Shown here one piece after another: positions 5,779-14,617 of a DNA stretch of 64,000 bases. Each line of letters starts with the position of its first letter. Position 1 is the stretch's first letter. The position numbers were made by a program, and so were the translations under genes. The notes below the pieces were generated by a model. The model was given only the letters and a program-made list of their open reading frames with translations, did no database searches and was not told where the DNA came from. The DNA is from Arthrobacter mangrovi (GTDB lineage: Bacteria > Actinomycetota > Actinomycetes > Actinomycetales > Micrococcaceae): contig NZ_BRVS01000004.1 in assembly GCF_026011795.1 (NCBI RefSeq), positions 354,262-418,261 on the forward strand. Reading direction: 5' to 3'.

Positions 5779-8316
5779 ATGGCCAGGACAAGCAGTGCCC
5801 AGCGGCAGATCGTCGAGGTGGAGGGGCACCGCCTGAGGCTGACCAGCCTGGACAAGGTCATCTACCCCGAAACGGGCACCACCAAGGCGGACGTCCTGTC
5901 CTACTACTCAAGCATCGCGCCGTACCTGATTCCGCACGCAGCCAACCGTCCGGTCACGCGCAAGCGCTGGGTCGAGGGCGTCGGCACGGCCGCCAAACCG
6001 GGCGAGGTGTTCTTCCAGAAGAACCTGGAGGACTCGGCTCCCTCGTGGATCAAGCGGCACGCGATCGAGCACAAGAGCGGCACGAACGTCTACCCGATGG
6101 TCAATGACCTGGCCACGCTGACCTGGCTGGCCCAGATCAGCGCGCTGGAGATCCATGTGCCGCAGTGGAAATTCGGCCCGCGCGGCAAGCGGAACAATCC
6201 GGACCGGATGGTGCTGGACCTGGACCCGGGCGAGGGCGCCGGCCTGGCCGAGTGCGCCGAAGTGGCCCGGATGGTCCGCAGGATCCTGGAGGACATGGGG
6301 CTGGACCCGCGGCCGGTGACCAGCGGTTCGAAGGGCATCCATCTCTACGCAGCGCTCGACGGAAGGCAGACCTCCGAGGAGGTGTCCGACGTCGCGCATG
6401 AACTGGCGCGCATGCTGGAGGCGGACCACAAGGACCTGGTGGTCAGCGACATGAAAAAGGCGCTGCGGCAGGGACGCGTGCTGCTCGACTGGAGCCAGAA
6501 CCACTGGAACAAGACGACTATCACCCCGTATTCGCTGCGTGGCCGGCTGCATCCCATGGTCGCGGCGCCGCGGACCTGGGAGGAGCTGGAGGACCCGGAC
6601 CTCGGCCACCTGGACTACCGCCAGGTGCTGGACCGGGTGGCGGAGTTGGGCGATGTGCTGACCGGGATGGGTTCCGGCACGGTGGATGAGGAGTCGCTGG
6701 AGGAGGCCCGGGACGCTGCAGCAGGGGAGGGGGACGACGGCGGTGCGGGGCCGGCAGCGGACCGGTTGAGCAAGTACCGCTCCATGCGGGATGCGTCGCT
6801 CACTCCCGAGCCGGTGCCACAGGCCAGCCCGGTGGACCGGGCCGGCAACACCTTCGTGATCCAGGAGCACCACGCCAGGCGGCTGCACTACGACTTCCGG
6901 CTCGAGCGCGAGGGCGTCCTGGTGTCCTGGGCGGTGCCGAAGGGGCCTCCGCCGGGCGCGGGCAAGAACCACCTCGCGGTGCAGACCGAGGACCACCCGC
7001 TGGAATACGGCGGCTTCGAGGGCACGATTCCCAAGGGCGAGTACGGGGCCGGCGAGGTCACCATCTGGGACGCGGGCACCTACGACCTGGAGAAATGGCG
7101 GGACGGCAAGGAAATCATCGTCATCCTGCACGGGCGCGAGGACGGCGGGCTCAGCCGGGACGGCGGACCGGCGGGGCCGCGGCGCTATGCGCTGATCCAT
7201 ACCGGCGGGGAGCGCGGCGAAAACAACTGGCTGATGCACCTGATGAAGGACCAGACGCCGGGCTCCTACCGCAAGGGGACGCCGCACGAGCGGCAGGACG
7301 ACGACCTGGCGAAGGACGCCGAGCCGCAGTTTGTGAAGCCGATGCTGGCCACCCAGGGCGGCGGCGCGGACATCACCGACGAGGACGAGTGGGCGTTCGA
7401 GATGAAGTGGGACGGCATCCGGGCGATCGCGATCATCGAGGACAACGGCGTCCGCCTCATCAGCCGCAACGGCAATGACCTCACGTCGGGTTACCCCGAG
7501 CTCGCCGACCTGCCGGACTCGGTGCACGCCTCGACGGCGGTGCTGGACGGCGAGATCGTGGCGCTGAACAAGGCCGGCCGCCCGGATTTCGGCCTGCTGC
7601 AGACCCGCATGAACCTCACGAAGAAGCGGGAGATCGACCAGGCCGCCAAGAGCACTCCGGTACACCTGATGCTGTTCGACCTGCTGCATCTGGACGGGCA
7701 CTCGCTGCTGCGCCTCGAGTACTGCCAGCGCCGGGAGATCCTCGCGAAGGCCGTTGAAGCCGGCGGGCACGTGCACGTTCCGCCGGACATGGACCTCACC
7801 CTGGCGCAGGCCGTCGCCACCAGCAAGGAGCTTGGCCTGGAGGGTGTTATCGCCAAACGGGTGGACAGCACGTACACGGACGGGGCACGTTCGAGGAGTT
7901 GGATCAAGATCAAGCACCAGACAACCCAGGAAGTGGTGATCGTCGGCTGGCGGCCGGGCAAGGGCAGCAGGGAGCGCAAGATAGGCTCGCTGCTCGTGGC
8001 GGTCCCGGACGGGCCGGAGCTGCGCTACCTCGGGCGGGTCGGTTCGGGCCTGACCGAGCGGGACCTGGCCGCCGTGGGGGCGCGGCTGAAGAAGATGGCC
8101 CGCAAGACACCGCCGCTGGCCGGCGTTCCCTCCGCCGACGCGGCCGACGCGCACTGGGTCCGGCCCGCGCTGGTGGGCGAGGTGCAGTTCAGCGAACGGA
8201 CGGAGGCCGGCAAGCTGCGCCACCCGGTCTGGCGCGGCTTCCGCCCGGACAAAAAGCCGTCCGACGTCGTCGTCGAAACCGAAGCCCGGACCGGAACCGC
8301 AGCAGCCGAAGCCTGA
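5779..8316 (+). CDS. ligD: ATP-dependent DNA ligase LigD (POL-PE-LIG)
   Basis: 845 residues with the three NHEJ activities in actinobacterial order. Residues 1-310 are the primase-like polymerase, with metal ligands D147 and D149 in LDLDPG. Residues 350-505 are the 3'-phosphoesterase, with the active-site series H364, H370, D372 and R374 (HHARRLHYDFR) and the DHPLEY motif. Residues 515-845 are the ATP-dependent ligase, with nucleotidyl-accepting K543 in MKWDG and the later DGEIVAL and EGVIAKR motifs. All catalytic residues I could check are intact, so it should fill, trim and seal Ku-bound ends. ATG 5779 follows TAAGCCT with no clear ribosome-binding site. The C-terminal ~20 residues are a variable Ala/Thr tail. 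Confidence 0.97.
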   Translation: MARTSSAQRQIVEVEGHRLRLTSLDKVIYPETGTTKADVLSYYSSIAPYLIPHAANRPVTRKRWVEGVGTAAKPGEVFFQKNLEDSAPSWIKRHAIEHKSGTNVYPMVNDLATLTWLAQISALEIHVPQWKFGPRGKRNNPDRMVLDLDPGEGAGLAECAEVARMVRRILEDMGLDPRPVTSGSKGIHLYAALDGRQTSEEVSDVAHELARMLEADHKDLVVSDMKKALRQGRVLLDWSQNHWNKTTITPYSLRGRLHPMVAAPRTWEELEDPDLGHLDYRQVLDRVAELGDVLTGMGSGTVDEESLEEARDAAAGEGDDGGAGPAADRLSKYRSMRDASLTPEPVPQASPVDRAGNTFVIQEHHARRLHYDFRLEREGVLVSWAVPKGPPPGAGKNHLAVQTEDHPLEYGGFEGTIPKGEYGAGEVTIWDAGTYDLEKWRDGKEIIVILHGREDGGLSRDGGPAGPRRYALIHTGGERGENNWLMHLMKDQTPGSYRKGTPHERQDDDLAKDAEPQFVKPMLATQGGGADITDEDEWAFEMKWDGIRAIAIIEDNGVRLISRNGNDLTSGYPELADLPDSVHASTAVLDGEIVALNKAGRPDFGLLQTRMNLTKKREIDQAAKSTPVHLMLFDLLHLDGHSLLRLEYCQRREILAKAVEAGGHVHVPPDMDLTLAQAVATSKELGLEGVIAKRVDSTYTDGARSRSWIKIKHQTTQEVVIVGWRPGKGSRERKIGSLLVAVPDGPELRYLGRVGSGLTERDLAAVGARLKKMARKTPPLAGVPSADAADAHWVRPALVGEVQFSERTEAGKLRHPVWRGFRPDKKPSDVVVETEARTGTAAAEA

Positions 8317-8325
8317 ACCACCAAC

Positions 8326-8349
8326 CCCACCGCCGATCCCACCGCCAAT
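8326..8349 (+). repeat. Two 12-bp tandem repeats between ligD and xfp
   Basis: CCCACCGCCGAT (8326-8337) is followed directly by CCCACCGCCAAT (8338-8349), with 11 of 12 bases identical, and a third partial unit CCCA. The array sits 10 bases after the ligD stop and just before the xfp ribosome-binding site (AGGAG). It looks like a small tandem duplication. Confidence 0.6.
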
Positions 8350-8367
8350 CCCATTAGGAGTAAGCAC

Positions 8368-10776
8368 GTGACCGAACAGCAGGAAGCACTGACGAAACCG
8401 GGTGCCGAGCGGCGCAGTCGAGGCGGGCTTGAGGGGGTCGACCTGTGGTGGCGTGCGGCCAACTACCTGAGCGCCGGCCAGATCTACCTGCGGGACAACC
8501 CCCTGCTGCGGCGGCCGCTGGAACCGGCGGATGTTAAGGCGCGGCTGCTGGGGCATTGGGGAACGACGCCGGGACTCAACTTTGTGTACGCGCACCTCAA
8601 CCGGGTGATCGCCGAGACCGGGCAGGACTTCCTCTTCATCACCGGGCCGGGCCACGGCGGGCCGGCCAACGTCGCCAACGCGTGGCTGGAGGGCACATAC
8701 TCCGAGATCTACACCCATGTGGGGCAGGACGAAGTCGGGATGCGCGCGCTGTTCAAGCAGTTTTCCTATCCGGGCGGCGTCCCCAGCCACGCCGCCCCGG
8801 AGACGCCCGGGTCCATCAACGAGGGCGGCGAGCTCGGCTACTCGCTGGCGCACGCCTTCGGGGCGGTGTTCGACAACCCGGAGCTGGTGGCGGCCTGCGT
8901 CATCGGCGACGGCGAGGCGGAGACGGCGGCCCTGGCCGGCAGCTGGCATTCCAGCTCCTTCCTCAACCCGGCCGTGGACGGCGCCGTGCTGCCCATCCTG
9001 CACCTGAACGGCTACAAGATCGCGAACCCCACCGTGCTGGCCCGGATGCCCGAGGAGCAGCTGGCCGCGCTGCTGGCCGGCTACGGTTACGAGCCGCACT
9101 TCGTCACGGTGGCGGATCCGCGGGACACCGCCCGGGCGCACGAGGAGTTCGCCCGTGCCCTCGAGACCTGCCTGGCCGGCATCCACCGCATACAGTACGA
9201 GGTCCGGTCGGCCGGCGGGGGCAGGCCGGCGGGCGAGGGCGCCCCGATCTGGCCGATGATCGTGCTGCGTTCGCCCAAGGGCTGGACCGGCCCGGAAACC
9301 GTGGACGGCAAGCCGGTGGAAGGCACGTGGCGGGCGCATCAGGTGCCGCTGTCCGAGGTGCGGACCAACCGGGCGCACCTGGAGCAGCTGGAGCAGTGGC
9401 TGCAGTCCTACCGTCCGGAGGAACTGTTCGACGGAACCGGCAGGCTGCGCCCGGAAATCGCGGCCCTGGCGCCGGCCGGCGACCGCCGCATGAGCGCTAC
9501 CCCTTATGCCAACGGCGGCCGGCTGCTGCAGGACCTGGTGCTTCCCGGGTACGGCGACTTCGCCGTCGTCGTCAAGGAACCGGGCACGGAACGCGTCTCT
9601 CCGATGGCGAACCTGGGCGGCTGGCTGCGCGAGATCATCCGGCTGAATCCGCATACCTTCCGCCTCTTCGGCCCGGACGAGACGGCCTCCAACCGGCTCC
9701 AGGCGGTCTACGAGGCCACGGACAAGGTCTGGCAGCAGCGTATCGAGGACGTGGACGAGCATCTGGCCCGGGCCGGGCGGGTGATGGAGGTGCTCAGCGA
9801 GAACCTCTGCCAGGGCTGGCTGGAAGGCTACCTGCTGACCGGGCGGCACGGCGTCTTCAACTGCTACGAGGCGTTCGTGCACATCGTCGACTCGATGTTC
9901 AACCAGCACGCGAAGTGGCTGCAGGTGCACCGGGAACTGCCCTGGCGCCAGCCCGTGGCGTCGCTGAACTACCTGCTCTCCAGCCACGTCTGGCAGCAGG
10001 ACCACAACGGCTTTTCGCACCAGGACCCGGGCTTCATCGACCACGTCATGAACAAGAAGCCGGAGGTGGTCCGGGTCTACCTGCCGCCGGATGCGAACAC
10101 GTTGCTGGCCGTGGCCGAGCACTGCCTGACGTCCCGGGACTACGTGAACGTGGTCGTCTGCGGGAAGCAGCCGTCACTGACCTGGCTGGCGCCGGAGGAC
10201 GCCCGCAACCATGCCGAGCGGGGCATCGGCGTGTGGGAGTTCGCGGGGAGCGAGCGGCCCGGCGAGGAACCGGATGTGGTCCTGGCGTGCGCCGGGGACG
10301 TGCCGACCACCGAGGCGGTGGCCGCGGCGCGGATCCTGCGCCGCCAGCTGCCGCAGCTGAAGGTCCGGCTGGTCAATGTGGTCGACCTGATGCGGCTCCA
10401 TGATGCCAGGGAGCATCCGCACGGACTGGAGCACCGGGACTTCGACCGGCTGTTCACAACGGATAAGCCCATCATCTTCGCCTACCACGGCTATCCGTGG
10501 CTGATCCACCGGCTGACCTACCGGCGCACGAACCACGACAACCTGCACGTGCGCGGCTATATCGAGGAAGGCACCACGACAACGCCGTTCGATATGGCGA
10601 TGATGAACCGGATCGACCGCTTCCAGCTGGCCATCGACGTGATCGACCGGGTTCCCTCGCTGGGCTCGGCCCAGACCGGGCTGCGCCAGCGGCTGCAGGA
10701 CATGCGGATGCGGGCGCGGCGGCACACCCGGGAGTTCGGCGAGGATCCTGCGGAAATAGCGGACTGGAGCCTGTAA
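8368..10776 (+). CDS. xfp: Phosphoketolase (xylulose-5-P / fructose-6-P)
   Basis: 802 residues, the usual length. Phosphoketolase is a cytosolic thiamine-diphosphate enzyme that splits xylulose-5-P, and often fructose-6-P, with phosphate into acetyl phosphate plus glyceraldehyde-3-P or erythrose-4-P. Visible hallmarks are the N-terminal [34 protein letters not shown], the ThDP/metal motif [10 protein letters not shown] and the [11 protein letters not shown] stretch, then YGYEPHF. GTG 8368 is preceded by TTAGGAG. It stands 51 bases behind ligD with no terminator seen. A LacI-type regulator and a fructokinase-like PfkB kinase follow, which suggests a sugar-bypass setting, but no acetate kinase or phosphotransacetylase is in the window. 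Confidence 0.96.
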   Translation: MTEQQEALTKPGAERRSRGGLEGVDLWWRAANYLSAGQIYLRDNPLLRRPLEPADVKARLLGHWGTTPGLNFVYAHLNRVIAETGQDFLFITGPGHGGPANVANAWLEGTYSEIYTHVGQDEVGMRALFKQFSYPGGVPSHAAPETPGSINEGGELGYSLAHAFGAVFDNPELVAACVIGDGEAETAALAGSWHSSSFLNPAVDGAVLPILHLNGYKIANPTVLARMPEEQLAALLAGYGYEPHFVTVADPRDTARAHEEFARALETCLAGIHRIQYEVRSAGGGRPAGEGAPIWPMIVLRSPKGWTGPETVDGKPVEGTWRAHQVPLSEVRTNRAHLEQLEQWLQSYRPEELFDGTGRLRPEIAALAPAGDRRMSATPYANGGRLLQDLVLPGYGDFAVVVKEPGTERVSPMANLGGWLREIIRLNPHTFRLFGPDETASNRLQAVYEATDKVWQQRIEDVDEHLARAGRVMEVLSENLCQGWLEGYLLTGRHGVFNCYEAFVHIVDSMFNQHAKWLQVHRELPWRQPVASLNYLLSSHVWQQDHNGFSHQDPGFIDHVMNKKPEVVRVYLPPDANTLLAVAEHCLTSRDYVNVVVCGKQPSLTWLAPEDARNHAERGIGVWEFAGSERPGEEPDVVLACAGDVPTTEAVAAARILRRQLPQLKVRLVNVVDLMRLHDAREHPHGLEHRDFDRLFTTDKPIIFAYHGYPWLIHRLTYRRTNHDNLHVRGYIEEGTTTTPFDMAMMNRIDRFQLAIDVIDRVPSLGSAQTGLRQRLQDMRMRARRHTREFGEDPAEIADWSL

Positions 10777-10778
10777 GC

Positions 10779-10788
10779 GGAACGTTTC
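10779..10788. promoter_or_regulatory. Possible LacI-family half-palindromic operator
   Basis: GGAACGTTTC is a near-palindrome around a central AACGTT, the kind of CG-centred site bound by many LacI-family repressors. It starts 3 bases after the xfp stop and lies 96 bases before the start of the LacI-type gene, so autoregulation is possible. Short and imperfect; weak evidence. Confidence 0.25.
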
Positions 10789-10883
10789 AATATTTCTCCA
10801 AGGTCCGGGCCTGTCAAATGGTCGCGGAATCGTTACGCTTGTCCCAGGGGGGCCAATCTGTTGGGGGAGAGAGCGAACAGGCC

Positions 10884-11957
10884 ATGGGGAGTCTATTCAA
10901 GCCGACCATCCGTGATGTCGCGGAGAAGGCCGGCGTTTCACTAGCGACAGTTTCTTATGTGCTGTCGGGACGCAGCGGCGGATCCACGCGGATCAGCGAG
11001 CCGACCAAGGAACGTGTACTGCAGGCGGCGAAGGACCTGGGCTACGTCCCGAACCGGGCCGCGCAGGGCATGCGGCGTGGCCGCACGGATACGGTCGCGG
11101 TCGTGATCGAGTCCTTGGAGTCGCCGTGGGACCGGGCGTTGGTGGAGACCGCCAACCAGATCCTGCCGGCACACGGATTGCGGGTGGTGATCCTGCTGGG
11201 GCAGGACGCCTGGCGCAACTTCATGCTCTCGGGCGGGGCGGACGGGGTCATCCTCGGCTTCAGCTCGGAGTCGGAGGAGGAGACCCGGACCATCGAGGAC
11301 CTGGCCCGGCGCGGCGTGGCCCAGGTGGTGGTTTCGCAGTTCCTGGAGCCGAAGGGCTTCGACGTGCTGGCCATCGATGCCGAGGGCGGGCTGGCCGAGG
11401 CGGCCAAGTACCTGGCCGCGAGGCACCAGCGGATCGGCGTGATCCACCGGGGGCTGGCGACGGCCAGCCGGCGCGGCACGCGGTTCGAGCTGTTCCGGGC
11501 GGCGATGCAAAAGGCCGGCGTCGAGCTCGATGACCGGCTGGTCCGGGCCTCGGGCGGCAACTGGCGCACTGCGGTGAACGATGCGATGGAGCTGTTGAGC
11601 CTGCCGGAACCGCCGACGGCCTTCTTCACGACGGCGGACATGGAGGCTTTGTGCGTCTCCGGCGCGGCCACGTTGAAGGGCCTGAACATTCCGGAGGACC
11701 TGGAAATCATCGGCGTGGAGAATTCCGAACTGGGGCGGGAGTCCAACCCCACGCTCAGCACAGTCGGACCGGATCCCAGCGAGCACATCGCGGTGGACCT
11801 GCTGCTGCAGCGGCTGCAGGGAAAGGGGCCGCAGGAGGGCCGCCGGGTCCCGGTTCCGTGGAAGCTGCACCTGCGCGGCACGACGGCGCACAACGTCGCG
11901 GGCTCGGAATCGAACGGCAACGACAGCCCGATCGTGGGGGCAGGGACGGGCAGCTAG
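10884..11957 (+). CDS. LacI-family transcriptional regulator
   Basis: 357 residues. Residues 6-30 form the helix-turn-helix (TIRDVAEKAGVSLATVSYVLSG), followed by a hinge helix ending in NRAAQGMRRG, then a periplasmic-binding-like sensor domain from about residue 65 (TDTVAVVIESL) to the C-terminus. Such proteins repress carbon-use genes and are released by a sugar or sugar phosphate. The effector cannot be read from the sequence. The neighbours xfp and the PfkB kinase suggest a role in sugar phosphate metabolism. ATG 10884 lies close to the start of the HTH. Its TAG stop forms part of the -10 box of the next gene. Confidence 0.92.
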   Translation: MGSLFKPTIRDVAEKAGVSLATVSYVLSGRSGGSTRISEPTKERVLQAAKDLGYVPNRAAQGMRRGRTDTVAVVIESLESPWDRALVETANQILPAHGLRVVILLGQDAWRNFMLSGGADGVILGFSSESEEETRTIEDLARRGVAQVVVSQFLEPKGFDVLAIDAEGGLAEAAKYLAARHQRIGVIHRGLATASRRGTRFELFRAAMQKAGVELDDRLVRASGGNWRTAVNDAMELLSLPEPPTAFFTTADMEALCVSGAATLKGLNIPEDLEIIGVENSELGRESNPTLSTVGPDPSEHIAVDLLLQRLQGKGPQEGRRVPVPWKLHLRGTTAHNVAGSESNGNDSPIVGAGTGS

Positions 11958-11960
11958 AGT
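11955..11960 (+). promoter_or_regulatory. -10 box for a leaderless alpha/beta-hydrolase transcript
   Basis: TAGAGT lies exactly 7 bases before ATG 11968, so transcription would begin at or next to the start codon. The first three bases are the TAG stop of the LacI-type gene. No ribosome-binding site precedes the ATG. Confidence 0.5.
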
Positions 11961-11967
11961 ACTGCGG

Positions 11968-12738
11968 ATGGAGCCCATCCGCTACGGCTACGGCCCGGAT
12001 CCCAGCCAGTACGCGCAGCTGTACCTGCCCGCCGAACCCCGGCGCGCCGTCGTCGTTATTGTCCATGGCGGCTACTGGCGCGCCCGCTATACGGCCGAAC
12101 TGGGCCAGGCCACGGCCCGCGACCTGGCGGCACGCGGCTGGGCCTGCTGGAACCTCGAGTACCGGCGCGCGGGCAACGGCGGCGGCTGGCCGCGGACCTT
12201 CGAGGACGTGGCAGCCGGCATCGATGCCTTGGCCGGGCCCGCGGCCGAACACGGCTTGGGGCTGGACGCGGTGGTCGGGCTGGGCCATTCGGCCGGCGGG
12301 CAGCTGGCGGCCTGGGCCGCCGGACGGGGCGGGCTGGCGCACGGAAGCCCCGGAGCGGACCCGGCGGTGCCGCTGGCCGCGGTGCTCAGCCAGGCCGGGG
12401 TTCTGGATCTGCGCCGGGCGTGGGAACTGGGGCTGAGCGACCACGCCGTCCGGAATTTCCTTGGCTCCGATCCGGAAGACGAGCCGGACAGGTTCGCGAT
12501 GGCGGACCCCGTGCGCCGGCTGCCGCTGCCGGTGCCCGTCTACGCGTTCCACAGCAGGCAGGACGAGGCGGTGCCGTTCGAGCTGTCCGAGCGTTACGTC
12601 TCCGCCGCCCGGGCTGCCGGAGGCCGGGCGGAACTGGTCCCGGTGCCGGGCGGCCACATGGACCTCATCGATCCCGCCAGCCCGGCGTTCGGGATGGTCC
12701 GGGGGGTGCTCCGCCGCCTGGATCCAGGTCCGCCGTAG
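11968..12738 (+). CDS. Alpha/beta hydrolase, kynurenine-formamidase-like
   Basis: 256 residues. The oxyanion-hole motif HGGYWR (about residues 35-40) and the nucleophile elbow GHSAGG are those of arylformamidase/BD-FAE-like esterases; an acid within SRQDEAVPFE and a catalytic His in GGHMDLI complete the triad. HGGYWR is typical of bacterial kynurenine formamidases, but no tryptophan-degradation gene is nearby, so esterase is the safer name. It starts 10 bases after the LacI-type gene behind a leaderless-type -10 box, and the PfkB kinase follows 38 bases later. It could be transcribed with the regulator or alone. Confidence 0.85.
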   Translation: MEPIRYGYGPDPSQYAQLYLPAEPRRAVVVIVHGGYWRARYTAELGQATARDLAARGWACWNLEYRRAGNGGGWPRTFEDVAAGIDALAGPAAEHGLGLDAVVGLGHSAGGQLAAWAAGRGGLAHGSPGADPAVPLAAVLSQAGVLDLRRAWELGLSDHAVRNFLGSDPEDEPDRFAMADPVRRLPLPVPVYAFHSRQDEAVPFELSERYVSAARAAGGRAELVPVPGGHMDLIDPASPAFGMVRGVLRRLDPGPP

Positions 12739-12764
12739 GCCTGCCGCCGGCGGGCTTGCTCTGC

Positions 12765-12770
12765 TACGTT
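12765..12770 (+). promoter_or_regulatory. -10 box for a leaderless PfkB-kinase transcript
   Basis: TACGTT ends 6 bases before GTG 12777. No Shine-Dalgarno sequence is present, which fits a leaderless message. A -35 box is not obvious. Confidence 0.4.
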
Positions 12771-12776
12771 GACACT

Positions 12777-13700
12777 GTGCTGACAGTAATCGGGGAAGCC
12801 TTGGTGGACGTCGTCTCCAGCCACAACACCGCGCCGCGGCCCCATGTGGGCGGCAGTCCGCTGAACGTGGCCGTGGGGCTCGCGCGGCTGGGCCAGCCCG
12901 TGCAGTTCGTGGGCCGCTACGGCCGGGACGACTACGGCAACATGATCCTGCACCACTTGCGCCGGAACTCGGTGCTGACGCCGTTGGAGCCGGATTCCCA
13001 GCCCTCCAGCGTCGCCCTGGCAAGGCTGGACAAGACGGGGGCCGCGCACTACAGCTTCGACCTGCTCTGGGAGCTGCCCGCACTGGACCGCGCGGCGCCC
13101 CGGCTGTTCGAGGACACGCAGTGGCTGCACACCGGCTCGATCGCCGCGATGCTGGAGCCGGGCGCGCACACGGTGCTTGCCGCCGTCGAACGCGTCCACC
13201 CGCGCGCCCTGGTCAGCTACGACCCCAACTGCCGGCCGACCATCGTCACCGACCGGGATTTCGCCCGGCGCCAAGTGGAGAAGTTCGTGTCGCTCAGCGA
13301 CTTGGTGAAGGCTTCGGACGAGGACCTGCGCTGGCTCTACCCGGACCGGCACCCGGAGGACACCGCGCATGCGTGGCTGGACGAGGGCCCCGCGATGGTC
13401 GTGGTCACGCGCGGCGCCCGGGGACCGTGGGGCGTCGTCCGGGACGGCGCGGCCGAAGTGGCCGCCCCGTCCGTGGACGTCGCGGACACCGTTGGCGCCG
13501 GGGACTCCTTCATGGCCGCGCTGCTGGCCACCCTGATGGAGCGCGGCTTCGGTGGCTCCGGCAGGCGGGACGCCTTGCAGGCCCTGACCGCGGAGCAGCT
13601 CGAGGAAGTGCTGGCCTTTGCCGCCCGCGCGGCCGCCGTCACGGTGTCGCGGCCCGGGGCCAACCCGCCCACGCGCCAGGAACTCGGCCTGGGCGAGTGA
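12777..13700 (+). CDS. PfkB-family carbohydrate kinase, fructokinase-like
   Basis: 307 residues. The N-terminal signature GGSPLNVAVGLARLG (PfkB signature 1) binds the sugar, and DTVGAGDSF (signature 2) holds the catalytic base D243 and the phosphate-binding loop. The opening VIGEALVDVV is typical of fructokinases and related ketose kinases rather than ribokinase or adenosine kinase. It would phosphorylate a free sugar with ATP; fructose-6-P would be a direct substrate for the phosphoketolase upstream, though that link is inference. GTG 12777 is the start because it lies immediately before the first strand and 6 bases behind a TACGTT box. Confidence 0.9.
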   Translation: MLTVIGEALVDVVSSHNTAPRPHVGGSPLNVAVGLARLGQPVQFVGRYGRDDYGNMILHHLRRNSVLTPLEPDSQPSSVALARLDKTGAAHYSFDLLWELPALDRAAPRLFEDTQWLHTGSIAAMLEPGAHTVLAAVERVHPRALVSYDPNCRPTIVTDRDFARRQVEKFVSLSDLVKASDEDLRWLYPDRHPEDTAHAWLDEGPAMVVVTRGARGPWGVVRDGAAEVAAPSVDVADTVGAGDSFMAALLATLMERGFGGSGRRDALQALTAEQLEEVLAFAARAAAVTVSRPGANPPTRQELGLGE

Positions 13701-13735
13701 CCGCAGCGCGGGGAGGCAGCGCCGCGCCGGCGCGC

Positions 13736-13762
13736 GACACGGCGGCAGGGGACACGGCGGCA
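13736..13762 (+). repeat. 12-bp direct repeat between the PfkB and HAD genes
   Basis: GACACGGCGGCA occurs at 13736-13747 and again at 13751-13762, separated by GGG, in the 104-base spacer after the PfkB gene. It lies 30 bases upstream of the HAD-gene -10 box. It could be a duplication or a regulator site; nothing identifies a protein. Confidence 0.5.
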
Positions 13763-13791
13763 CCTGGCGCAGCGCCTCCGGACGACCGCCC

Positions 13792-13797
13792 TAGGAT
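13792..13797 (+). promoter_or_regulatory. -10 box for a leaderless HAD-phosphatase transcript
   Basis: TAGGAT is followed by 7 bases and then ATG 13805. The spacing decides the start: the earlier in-frame ATG at 13796 would overlap the box itself. Confidence 0.5.
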
Positions 13798-13804
13798 GGG
13801 CACT

Positions 13805-14617
13805 ATGCGTTTGATTGCCAGTGATCTGGACGGGACCATCATTGGCCGGGACGGAAAAATCAGCGACCGCACGGTGCGCGCCTTCCAGGACGCGGCCTCG
13901 GCCGGCGTCGAAATAGTCTTTGTCACCGGGCGCCCGCCGCGCTGGCTGGACCCGCTGCGCGAGCGGATCGGCCACGAGGGCAAGGTCATCTGCTCCAACG
14001 GTGCGGTGATGTACGACCTGGCCGCGGGCGAGGTCCTGACTGCCCAGGCGCTGCCGCACCGCAACATCTTCGCCGCCCGTGACGCCATCCTGCACCTGCA
14101 TCCGACGACGACGTTCGCCGCCGAGACGACTTCGGGCTTCCTGCTGGAACCGGGATTCGTGGACTCGGGGTCCGTGGAGCTGCTGGACGGAATCACCCCG
14201 GCGCCGCTGGAGGCCTCGCTCGCCGCGGAGGACGCCGTCGTCAAGTTCCTGGCCCGCGGCAAGGAACAGGACCCGGATGTCTTTCTGGCCGAGGTCCACG
14301 AAGCCGTCTCGCACCTCGTCTCGGTGACCCGTTCCGCGCCAACGGAGGCCCTGCTGGAGATGGCGCAGCCGGGTATCAACAAGGCCGTCACCCTGGCCGA
14401 ATACGCGGCGTCCCTGCAGATCGCACCCCAGGACGTGGTGGCCTTCGGCGACATGCCCAACGACATCGAGATGCTGCAGTGGGCCGGCTCCGGTTATGCC
14501 ATGGGCTCGGGCCACCCAGAGGCGATCGGCGCCGCCCGCTACAAGGCACCGTCCTTCGCGGAGGACGGCGTGGCCCAGGTGCTCGAGGCGCGGCTGGCGG
14601 AACTGGAAGGGCCGTGA
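13805..14617 (+). CDS. HAD-superfamily (Cof-type, IIB) phosphatase
   Basis: 270 residues. The nucleophile loop SDLDGT has D7 and D9 near the very N-terminus, motif II is FVTGRP, and the metal-binding motif GDMPNDIEML lies near the C-terminus. A large alpha/beta cap sits between motifs II and III, as in Cof-type sugar phosphatases. These remove phosphate from sugar phosphates or FMN-like compounds with low specificity. It is the first gene of a tightly packed run: the next start GTG overlaps its TGA by 4 bases (GTGA). Confidence 0.92.
   Translation: MRLIASDLDGTIIGRDGKISDRTVRAFQDAASAGVEIVFVTGRPPRWLDPLRERIGHEGKVICSNGAVMYDLAAGEVLTAQALPHRNIFAARDAILHLHPTTTFAAETTSGFLLEPGFVDSGSVELLDGITPAPLEASLAAEDAVVKFLARGKEQDPDVFLAEVHEAVSHLVSVTRSAPTEALLEMAQPGINKAVTLAEYAASLQIAPQDVVAFGDMPNDIEMLQWAGSGYAMGSGHPEAIGAARYKAPSFAEDGVAQVLEARLAELEGP

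Noticed and set aside
5908..10122. A 1404-codon open frame antisense to ligD and xfp
   Set aside because: It lies opposite two genes with complete motifs; its composition is the Arg/Ala/Gly-rich pattern of antisense frames in high-G+C DNA, with no domain.
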